Source of the DNA: Diphasiastrum complanatum
Lineage: Eukaryota > Streptophyta > Lycopodiopsida > Lycopodiales > Lycopodiaceae
Assembly (NCBI GenBank): GCA_029204225.1
Contig: CM055108.1
Location: 22,120,326-22,184,325 of the forward strand
Reading direction: 5' to 3'
Length of the DNA: 64,000 nucleotides
Position numbers and translations under genes: made by a program. Position 1 is the first letter of the stretch. Each line of letters begins with the position of its first letter. Shown in pieces: positions 54,640-64,000 of this stretch. Under the pieces are notes generated by a model. The model ran no database searches. It was not told the origin of the DNA and was given only the letters and a program-made list of their open reading frames with translations.

Positions 54640-55222
54640 TATAAAAATCTCGGCGAAGGTTTTTGGAAATATGAACCTATCTAGCAAATGTTTTTTAGGT
54701 CCGGCGAAGGATGAACCTTCGCCCAGGAGGGTCCTTCGCCCATGTACTGTCATAAATGCATGTTTTCACAATCTGAACCTATGGTCAACCTAATTTTAAC
54801 ATTTTAAGATCATCTAGTAGGTCGGCAAAGGTTCATAATGAGGTTAAGATGCTCGACGAAGGTTCCCAAAATGGCATATAAGTGATACTTCGCCTAACTC
54901 AAAAACTAGGTTTTTTTTTGACAGAAACCTTCGCCCACCTTAAACTAGATAAATCTAGACAGTGATTTTCTAAGTCTCTTTCCATCAAAAAATTACTATG
55001 CTTCCTTTTTTCTATGCTGATGACTTTCTGACTTTTGCTCATCAGTCTTTTCTTATTTCTTGCTTTATTTTTTTTTTCTTTTTTTTTTCTTTGTCTTTTT
55101 TTAAAAATCTCAGCAAATTAAGTACTGAAAACAAAAAATTGAAAAACAATTAAAAGTTAAAAAAGTATTGAGATCAAGCTTGCTGAACTGGCGGAGCAGG
55201 CTGCCAAAACTTGCATAATCGG
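54640..55222 (-). mobile_element. Gypsy spacer between integrase and extra ORF, with CCTTCGCC repeats
   Basis: Non-coding. The word GGCGAAGG or its complement, with small variants, occurs about seven times at 54,651-54,940, including a perfect 8-bp-arm hairpin at 54,703-54,723. The rest, 54,960-55,190, is T/A-rich low-complexity DNA. Confidence 0.65.
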
Positions 55223-57891
55223 CTACCAGAGAATCTTATTGGAAGATTCAGCTTGACCATTCCCTCTGGGATAGTAGGGAGTCCTAAATCTGTGTATAAC
55301 AAAAAAATCTTCCAGTAAACACTTTATTGTTTGATTAACAAAGTGTGTACCCTGGTCACTAACAATCTCGATTGGACATCCAAATTTGATTATAATATTT
55401 TCATATAGAAACTTGGCCGTAGATTTCACATCAGCAACTTTGACAGCTTTGGCTTCAACCCACTTGGTCATATAATCAGTTGCGACGATAATGTATTGAG
55501 CCTGAAATCCTTGCGCAGCATGGTGAATAGGTCCAACATAATCCAGTCCCCATTTTTCAAATGGTGCTTGCAATAAAATCGGATGCAAGAGTTCATAGTT
55601 CTGTCGAGTAGGTCGTCGTGCTCGCTGGCAAACATCACATGTCTGAATAAAATTTTATGTGTTCTTGTGAAGCGTAGGCCACCAACAACCTGATTGTAAA
55701 CGTTTGTGAATACTAATATCTGTAGAGAAGTGTCTTCCACCCATGCCATCATGTGAAAACATGATTAAATCTGGTACTTCATGCGGTAAAACACACCTTC
55801 ATAAAATATTATCTGATCTACGACGATATAATTGTCCTACAATTAATTGATAAGGTTGAGCCTTATGAATCAATTGTCTCTTCTGTACTTTTGTCAGGGA
55901 GTCATTCGGTTGTCCTAGCATCAGTTACTCAACAATATATGCTGTCCACTCAGGTATCGCTTCAACATAGAACAAGACAGCATCTTGCAGTTCATCATCC
56001 ACTTCAATATTAAATGGTGCGGATTCAATTCGCGAAACATAATCGGCTAGATAATGTTGCTTGTCCTTTCGAACCACAATTCGAAAGTCAAATTCAGTCA
56101 ATAATAATAACCATCTTGCAATACGTCCAGTATTGCACATATTGTTTACCAAGTAAAGTAACAGTTGATGATCCATATAAAATGCAAAGTGCGTTTCCAT
56201 GAGGTAGTGACGAAATTTCCGAATAGAAAAAATCATGGCTAATGCCTCATGTTCTGTTGTTGAATAATTCTTTTCTAGATCTGTAAGTTGTCTGCTTGCA
56301 AATTGTATAGGATAATCTTTCTTATAGTCACTTGGCTGCGTCAAAATTGACCCAATGGCGTATTTTGAGGCATCCGTATAAACATGAAACTCTATCGGCC
56401 AATCTGGAGAACGCAGCATTGGTGCTGAAGTTAATGTTTTTTTTTAATTGTTCAAAGGCTTCTAACGCTTCTACTGTCCAAATAGGAACAATAGTCAGTT
56501 TGTATATAGGTCGTCCTAAATCCGCGAAGAAGATAATAAAGATTCGATAGTAGTTCGCATGACCTATAAACACGTAAACTCCACGAATTGTTGCTGGCGG
56601 TGGCAATTCCACAATAACTTTGATCTTAGAATAATTCGTGGCAATACCATGTCTTAATATCACATGTCCAAGGACAACTCCGTGGGAAATCCATATCTGA
56701 CATTTTTTTGGATTTAGAGAAATGATATTTGCGGCATCTTTCAAATACTTTCTCCAATCGATCTAGGTGGTCTATATCCTGTACTATGAACTCCCAAGTC
56801 ATCCAAGTAAATGATACTATTCAGGAGTAAGTTGTGATTCAACTTGTACAATCTTTTTTGGTTCTCCTGGTTCGACAAGATTCATTGGTTGCATCCTAGC
56901 TGGGCCATCGTAAACCTCTTTAGATTCTGGCATATGTTCTTTAGGTTCACGATGTGCTTTAGGTAACATGATAACCACATCATCCAGTGTATAATGTTTA
57001 AAATGTTCAAGCATATCATGCTGAACTACATCTGTTTGTTCTTTTTTGAAAGGACTTGTCTTGGATCTTTGCTTAGCCTTCTTAGCAGGAATTGATCGTG
57101 GAGGTGATGACTTTCGAGATGATAAATCTTTCTTCATAGGTGAAGACTTCCTAGACGATGATGTTTTACTAGAAATCTAACTTGAAGAATCATCCTCGAG
57201 TTTTTGTGCCTTTATCCAATAAGAGTGGCATTTTTTTTAGTCAATCTTTCGAGGGGGATTTTCCCATTTTAGGACCATATTATAATGTTGCTTAGCTTGT
57301 TTCTTTGTCATCAATCTCGTGATCCTGTCTTCCTTTAATATAACTGCTTTCGGTGGTTTTATTGTGAGTTCATCAGGAACATTATGCACTCCAAATCTGG
57401 TCGGATACATATGATCTAGAATCTGCTCATCTGTAAGTTCTGCATTGCCATCATAAGTCAAGACATGACTCACATGAATGAATTCATCCTTAATCGGATC
57501 TAGTATAGGTTCCGCTGATATCCAGGCTACATTCATCACATTGTGAAAACGCGATTGATGTATCCAAAGTTTGATCTAATAAGGAAATCTCGCTCAAATC
57601 TGATTGATTATCTTGTTGACACATATATCCTACTATACAGTTAATTGTTGCAAGAGCTTCATTCTAATTGACAATATCCGTTTGAGAATCATAATGAACT
57701 CCCAAATTTTTCTCTGGTTGATCACAAGTATGATCTGTTGTTGACGAATTGTCATCCTCTTTTTGAACCATTGGTTTGATAGTCCAAGTTGTAAGATCAA
57801 TTTTAACTGCACATTCATGAATTTCAAAAGTGATTTTTCTGGTACCCCAGTTATGAATTACTTGCGCAACTCGTAACCATGGACATCCTAA
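55223..57891 (-). mobile_element. Ty3/gypsy fossil: protease region, RT, RNase H, integrase, minus strand
   Basis: Minus-strand parts in gypsy order: protease-like region about 57,600-57,890, an acidic/basic linker 56,817-57,540, RT end with 'NPKKCQIWISHGVVLGHVI', RNase H ('EFHVYTDASKYAIGSILTQ', 'NYSTTEHEALAM') at 55,925-56,419, and integrase ('WGLDYVGPIHHAAQGF', 'EIVSDQGTHFVN', 'YYPRGNGQAESSNK') at 55,223-55,588. Gag is not present; the element is interrupted at 57,891 by the copia LTR. Broken, with roughly ten breaks. Confidence 0.92.
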
Positions 57892-58742
57892 TGTGAGAAA
57901 TTGGCAAGAATTTAGCTTGGTATTTTTTATGATAGAAGTTTGTAAGTGAATCTCACATGTGTGGAGGATGTTCCCACGTGTGGATAATTGTAAAGTAAAT
58001 CAAAATGTTTGATATAGGGGTCTCATAGAATTTCATAGTCAAGCATCTAGGTGTAGGATGTTGATAGGAATAAATTTGGCATAGATGGCAAATTATGCAT
58101 TTCCACTTGTAATGCCACTATTGAGCCAAAATAGAGTAAGAGGCTAAACACGTGCCAATTAGAGTGTAGACAAGTGTAAAGCTTTTGTTTGATGAATTCC
58201 AAGAGATCCAATAGGATTTAGAAGTGGAACCTTGTGAGGTCCAATAGGAAATTGAGGTGTGCTTGAATATAGTCCAATAGAATTAAGAGGTGCATGGATC
58301 AATGGTCCAATAGGATCAAGAGGTGACAAAGTATGGTCCAATCATATTTAAGCATAGTGGTAGCTTGTGGATCTACTAGTATCATTGTACTCCTCATTTT
58401 GAAGCTAATTGTTTTGGTGATTTTATGGATTTTGTGATTTATTGGATTTCTAGCTTTCTCTCTCTACCCAAGAGCTCATGATGTTTTTTCTCTCTCTACC
58501 CAAGGAGAGCAGCTTGTTTTTACTTAGATTATTTTTTGAATACCTCCCACACGTGTGAGTGAGAGTTGGAAGTGATTGAATGCATGTAGTAGTGTGTTTT
58601 TGCCATAGGATCTAAGATTGATCTTGAATCTCAATCTAGTCTTGATCTTGAATCTCAATCTAGTCTTGATCTTGGTGCATCTACACACATTAGGAGATCA
58701 CAAGTACATGTTGTGGACAATCCACACGTGTGAAATTCAACA
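57892..58742 (+). repeat. Copia 5' LTR, plus orientation, with G-boxes and CCAATAG array
   Basis: Starts TGTGAGAAATTGG inside the gypsy protease region and ends ATTCAACA, 851 bp, followed at once by a primer-binding site. It holds four CACGTG G-boxes (57,975, 58,149, 58,550, 58,725) and five CCAATAG-type words at 58,207-58,345 spaced about 32 bp apart. The start resembles that of the minus-strand LTR at 62,201. Confidence 0.85.
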
Positions 58743-58755
58743 TGGTATCAGAGCC
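58743..58755 (+). other. Copia primer-binding site (TGGTATCAGAGCC)
   Basis: Initiator-methionine-tRNA type site directly after the LTR. Confidence 0.95.
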
Positions 58756-59496
58756 TACCTAAGGTTACCATGCATTTTGATCCATTTAAGTGAAAATTAT
58801 TCATCAATCTTGAGCTAGAAATTGTCAAGGTCCATTTTCCTAGCTATCTTGTCCAATTTTGGATCAAAAGAGATCAATAGGGCATTGATTGGGTCTGACC
58901 TGGTACTGTATAGAATCAGGTGCTCAGACACGTGTGAGGAACATCCAATTTCAGTTTGGGAGTTCTCTTTCATGTTTGATCCAAAAATCTTGCTAGATAG
59001 CTTGTTTTGAAGTTATTTTTGTCTAGTTTTTGATGCAAAGTTTCATTCCATTTGGTTGAGCCAATCATAAGTTATAAGATTTTGAAGAGGGTTAGGTAGG
59101 GCACCTAGACCTAGGTGGACACATTTGGTTTGGTTAAGATATTGCTTGTTTGATCCAAAATCACAGTTGAATGCTTACGAATCTCATCTATATGTGATCT
59201 AGGCACTATTTTGAGATCTTAGCCATTTTGTTTCATGCAATATCATTGTATTTGAGTCAAATCTGGTTTCTTAGTGTATTTCACACATGCTAAGAGTTTT
59301 TGATCCTAACTTTGCCCATACTCCATCATTTGATGTGAAGTAGATCTAGTTTTGGAGAGATTGAGATAGCTAGTGAGAATCATCTCACAGTTTGTTGCAA
59401 GATCTTGTATAGGAGATGGTAGCACACCATTATTGGATCCTATAGTGAGAGAGAAGCAACATTTTTTTTCATCACTTTTATTTATCTCCACTTTAC
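58756..59496 (+). mobile_element. Copia untranslated leader
   Basis: About 740 bp between the primer-binding site and the gag start, with no known domain. A fifth G-box lies at 58,929. Confidence 0.7.
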
Positions 59497-60591
59497 ATGA
59501 CTTCAATGAGTTCATACTTGTTGCAACCAAGTGAGAGATTGTCTACTTCCAATTATTCAATATGGAAGTTGAGGATGGAGTCCATCTTGATACTCCAAGA
59601 TGTGATGGACATTGTACTTGGGATTGAGGAGGAGCCTCAAGTCCTTCAAGAAGTACAAAAATACAAGAAGAGAGCTAGGATGGCTCTCCACTACATTAAG
59701 ATGAATGTCTCTAATGAGATATTGAGGGAGATTGGTGATTGTTCTATATCCAAGGAAGCTTGGGATTGTCTCAAGTCCATCTATGAGGCTAAGAACACCT
59801 CTAGGCTCCTCACTCTTAGAAATCAAATATTCCAAAGTAGTCAAAAGAGTGATGAGAGTGCATCTAATTATGTTTTGAGAGTCAAGGATATTCATAGGGA
59901 GCTTGCATGTATTGGTGAATCAATCAATCAAAGTGAGCTAGTCCAAGTCATTCTCAATGGCTTGAGAGATGAATATGACAACCTTGTCCAATCCTATGCC
60001 ATTAAGGAGGATCTATTAAGTTTGGAGGCCCTTCAAAGTGTGCTTATTTCTGAAGAATCAAGACAAGAGTACAAACTCTTGAGGATGGACAAGTTATCGC
60101 TCAATCATGATGATGGCAAAGTTCTATATGCCAAGCACAAAGAGAGGAGTAAGAAGAAACACCATCACTTCTCTAATGACAAAGCTAAAGACCAAGATGG
60201 AGAGGAGGAGGAGGATACCTCTCAAGCTTCTACTTCAAATCTCAAGAAGAAGAAGATCAAGTGCTTTTATTGTGGCAAGAAAGGCCATTATGCCACCAAT
60301 TGCTTCAAGAAGAAGAATCAACTCAATCAAGCCAACATCACCAATGAGAAAGAAGAATATATTGCAAGTGATGGAGAAGGCTCTCTTATGGCATCGAGCT
60401 TCTCCTCTTCCACCTTCAACAAGGATGACTCATGGTATATTGATAGTGGAGCATCTTCACATATGTGTGGCTCCAAGCACTTTTTTTCATCTATTATGCC
60501 TTATGATGGAGTCAAGAAGACCTTTTCGCAACAATGTTCTTTTTGTCCCAAAGCTTACAAAGAACATCTTAAGTGTTGGCCAACTTCTTGA
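59497..60591 (+). mobile_element. Ty1/copia gag and protease start (364-codon open frame)
   Basis: A long open frame encodes Gag with a UBN2-type region ('NYSIWKLRMESIL', 'SISKEAWDCLKSIYE', 'LNGLRDEYDNLV'), a Lys-rich stretch, one knuckle 'CFYCGKKGHYATNC' near 60,271-60,312, and the protease motif 'SWYIDSGASSHMCG' near 60,430-60,470. It belongs to the element whose LTR starts at 57,892. The gag part looks whole; the element as a whole is broken. Confidence 0.93.
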
Positions 60592-61588
60592 TAGTGGCTT
60601 TGATGTCAATTTCAACATTGACAATTGTGTGATTAAGAAGGATGGTGAGATCCTTGCATATGGATCAAGATTTGAAGGCATCTACAAATTGGATCCAAGT
60701 GCGAGTGCAAACTCTCTTGATGTTTCTTATATGTCCAATATTTCAAAGGAGGATAATCACACAAGATGCACATATCTTCTCTCTTCGAGTATTATGGTGT
60801 ATGACTATTCCTTATTATTCAAAGCATATGTTGAGAAGAAATTCTCATTGAAGATCAAAGCTTTGAGGAGTATTGGAGCTCTTTAAGGAATAGCACCATA
60901 TGAAGTTTTATTCAAGATGAAGCCTAAGGTTGATCACCTTAGTGAACTTGGTAGTGCTTCCTTTACACAAGCTCCCTTGGAAACAAGAAGGAAGGATGAT
61001 CCAAGCTCATGGATCATGATTGGATACTCATCCATCGAGGAGGCCTTTACTGTCTTTACACTCTCTATTTCAAAAGTGATTGTGAATAGAGATATCACAT
61101 TGCATGAATATTTAATCTTGGAAGTGGCCGAGATCAAGGCTTCTCAAGAAGTATCACAAGTTATCTTTTTTGAAGGTATTCAAGTTATGATGGGGCCAAG
61201 GTGTGAGGAGGAGTTTCTTCTTCATATGATTTCAAGAAGATCTTCAAGATGCATGGCCGAGTCTTTATGGCTCACCTTACATGGCAAAGAGGGGCATCTT
61301 TTATGTTGTATCTACTACAACACATTCATATATGCTCCTCTTCCTTTGCTTGAAATGCTATCTTGCTTCATTGAATTTTTTGGATCTCAAAGTTCAAGAA
61401 AAGCTATACTAGTTTTGTATGATGCTTATGGTATGGACATGTTTCTTGTCATTATTGATTTAGATGTGTTTCCAATACTTTTTGAAAGCAAGATATTGTA
61501 TTGTCAAAAGTATGCTCTTGGTTTTAGTAAAAACAAGATTGAGCTTGGTGTGAAAAACTCAGATCCAAAAGATGCTAAAGTTTCATAA
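60592..61588 (+). mobile_element. Copia fossil: GAG-pre-integrase and integrase tail
   Basis: After protease come 'LFVPKLTKNILSVGQLLDSG', then a shortened integrase region. A 223-codon open frame at 60,917-61,588 starts with a piece like the copia integrase C-terminal block ('MKPKVDHLSELGSASF', 'WIMIGYSSIEEAF'). The remainder of it has no domain I recognise. The integrase core and all of RT are missing. Confidence 0.7.
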
Positions 61589-61744
61589 AGATCTTGGCCA
61601 TGGAAGTTATGCACATCTAGATTGAAAAAATGATAGAAATTGTGATGTTAAGCATACTAAACATCAACTAAACATCAAAATCTGATCATAAGCTTCCACA
61701 AACAGAAACTTGCTGTCCCTGTCCGTACTTCAGAGCCTACAACC
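61589..61744. other. Junction between two copia elements
   Basis: Short non-coding joint between the plus-strand element and the LTR of the minus-strand one. No target duplication could be identified. Confidence 0.4.
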
Positions 61745-62201
61745 TGCATTTCACACGTGTGAAGCCATAGCAACAAAGAAATCACAATTCTAGTGGCTAG
61801 AATGCAAGATATGAACAAAAAAGTGAGAGAGAAGAAGATGGACCTTCAAAGAGCATAACATTCATTCAATAGAATGAAAATGAGATGTGTACATACTCGT
61901 GGAGATGGCTATTTATAGCAGCCATAGTGCCTCTTGGCCACTTGTCTTATGATAGGCTAAAATTGGGGTCCAATAGGATTCACCCATATACCTAGAAATT
62001 TGGTCAAATAGGAATGCACCAAATTATGAGCCAATAGAAGAGCTCCACACTCGACCTCCTCTAATTAATGTGACCTCAAAAGTAGTGTACACATACTTTG
62101 GGCCTCTACATACATGTATGAACCTATCTCTAACTTTTATTTGGCCATAGGCCTACAAAATCTCAAGTTAGGAAAATACTACTAGTTGACAATTTTTCAC
62201 A
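61745..62201 (-). repeat. Copia 3' LTR, minus orientation
   Basis: Read on the minus strand it starts TGTGAAAAATTG at 62,201, just after a GAAGAGGGAG polypurine tract, and ends GTGAAATGCA at 61,745, 457 bp. It has a TATAAATA box (61,910-61,917 on the minus strand), a CCAATAGGATT word and a CACACGTGTG palindrome at its end, features it shares with the LTR at 57,892. Confidence 0.8.
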
Positions 62202-64000
62202 CTCCCTCTTCAACTAGTTTTAGCATAGATTTAGAAAGTACACCAAGACTTGTTCTATGCTTGAAAAATAAGTCCTTTCCCAATGCTTTGGTAAAGATAT
62301 CAGCCACACATTCCTTTGATGGGACATGTTCAAGCTTGATCTCTTTTGCCAACACTTGTTCTCTCACAAAATGGTAAGCCACCTCGATATGTTTGCTCCT
62401 TGCATGGAAAACCGGATTGCTTGCTAGACTTTGGGCTGAAAGGTTGTCACAAAAGATGATTGGACTCTCTGAAAAATCCAGCAAATGAAGCTCCATAATC
62501 ATCCTCTTGATCCACACCATCTCCTTTGTGCATGATGTCAAAGCTTTGTACTCGGCCTCACTAGAAGAAAGTGATATAGTTGCTTGTTTCTTCGACATCC
62601 ATGAGATAGCTCCATCACCTATGAAAATAGCATGTGCATTTATGGATTTTCTATCCATAAGGTCTCCTGCAAAATCTGAATCTGAAAAACCAAATAAGTT
62701 AGGTGATGAGCCTCTATAAACAATGCCAAAATCTTTTGTTCCCGAGATGTATCTCAAGATCCTCTTTCCTAGTTTCCAATGTTCTATGCTAGGATCTTGC
62801 ATGAATTGGCTTAATCTACCAACACAATAAGATAAATCAGGTCTTGTGATGGTTAGATATATAAGAGAACCTATTAGCTTCCTATAGAGAGTAATGTCCT
62901 CGAAGGATCTTTCATTACCTCTTATAGTTAGCTTTACATGTGATTCCATAGGTGTATCAATAGGATTTGCATCTACCATATGAAATCTATTGAGAATAGA
63001 AATAGCATACTTCTCTTGTGAAATAAAAGTGATTTGAGAAGTTCTAATTACTTCTATTCCTAAGATATAGCTCAAAAGACCAAGATCATGCACTTCAAAT
63101 TCCTTTTTTAGTGCTTTCTTGATATCTTCTATATCTTCCTTGTTCCCTCCACTTAAAATAATGTCATCCACATAAATTAGAAGGATTGTAACATCATTAG
63201 CACTAATTCTAAAGTAAAGTGAATGATCATACTCACTCATAGTGAAGTTTTGAGAAAGTAGAAAAGAGTTAAGCCTAGCATACCAACTCCTTGGTGCTTG
63301 CTTAAGACCATACAAACTTTTTTGTAGAAAACACACATGATTAGGCTTGCTATGAGAAACATAGCTCTCGGGTTGCTCCATGTAGACTTCCTCTTCAAGA
63401 TCACCATTCAAGAAAGCATTAGAAATGTCTAATTGCCAAAGATCCCATCCATAAAGAGTTGCAAGGGAAATGATTACTCTTATGCTCACCATCTTTGCCA
63501 CGGGTGCAAAGGTTTCCTCATAGTCAATGCCATGCTCTTGAGCATAACCTTTAGCCACCAACCTTGCCTTCAACTTGTTGATAGATCCATCTTGATTTGT
63601 CTTTACCTTGAAGATCCATTTGCATCCAATTGCACTTTTGCCCTTTGGAAGCTCCACCAATCTCCATGTGTTGTTCTTCATAAGTGCTTCAAACTCAAGA
63701 TCCATTGCTTGGATCCATTCCTCTTCTTGCCTTGCTTCATCTACACATGAAGGTACATCAAAAGAAGTTAGGAAAGCATAGTTGGATCCATCCACCACTT
63801 GCTTACCTTTGCCATCATAAGTGAGCCTTGAGGGTTTCACTTTATGCCTTGGAGTTCTCCTTGGAATTTGACTTGAAGAGGCTTCTTCAACATCCACATT
63901 CAATGTGTCATCAACTCCATTGTCATCAAGCACATTAGTTGCAACAACACCATCATCACTTGAAACAACTTTTGGAATGTTACCTTCATCAAAAATGACA
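62197..64000 (-). mobile_element. Ty1/copia pol: RT and RNase H, uninterrupted, runs off the window
   Basis: An open frame of at least 578 codons on the minus strand. RT: 'IFKVKTNQDGSINKLKARLV', 'QLDISNAFLNGDLEEEVYME', 'KSLYGLKQAPRSWYARL', 'LLIYVDDIILSG'. RNase H: 'GFSDSDFAGD', 'SLSSSEAEYKAL', 'HARSKHIEVAYHF', 'ADIFTKAL'. Its stop overlaps the first bases of the LTR. The visible part looks whole, making this probably the youngest element here; its left half lies beyond 64,000. Confidence 0.95.

Overview
The window looks like nuclear DNA from a land plant. It is AT-rich and carries one host gene with plant-type GT-AG introns. Most of the rest is fossil Ty1/copia and Ty3/gypsy LTR elements, with long (CT)n/(GA)n microsatellites and at least two copies of a very short tRNA-derived SINE. 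I cannot resolve the species or clade from sequence alone. The dense old LTR elements and an intron of about 7.7 kb fit a medium or large genome.

The only clear host gene runs from 6,881 to 23,090 on the plus strand. I assembled nine coding exons whose phases agree at every junction, giving 7,080 nt and 2,359 residues. It matches the plant G2484-1 type of Agenet/Tudor protein (Arabidopsis At4g17330 family): a long acidic low-complexity N-terminus, the conserved 'QLxxQIxVYGAL' block, an alanine-rich helical region, then two tandem Agenet modules and a basic tail. Its fourth intron holds copia and gypsy remnants, a foldback MITE-like element and one SINE. The second SINE lies about 450 bp past the stop codon.

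Layout: 1-2,055 copia fragments; 2,056-4,486 unassigned DNA with microsatellites; 4,487-6,880 upstream region and 5' UTR of the host gene; 6,881-23,090 host gene; 23,091-25,596 3' flank and unassigned DNA; 25,597-38,579 a nest of copia elements in both orientations; 38,580-43,434 mostly unassigned; 43,435-44,389 a solo-LTR-like repeat matching 25.6-26.9 kb; 44,940-57,891 gypsy elements of both strands; 57,892-64,000 two copia elements, one inserted into a gypsy pol region and the other running off the right edge with an uninterrupted RT-RNase H reading frame.

Two gypsy copies in opposite orientation (45.6-48.1 kb plus, 51.5-54.6 kb minus) share an extra, non-pol, coiled-coil-rich ORF placed between integrase and the 3' LTR. 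Their LTRs and a third LTR at 17.7 kb share a conserved block. Several unrelated LTR or leader segments each carry their own short, iterated hairpin or palindrome. These two observations, together with the compact SINE, are the most interesting leads. I found no CRISPR, rRNA or intact tRNA gene, and no bacterial-style operon.
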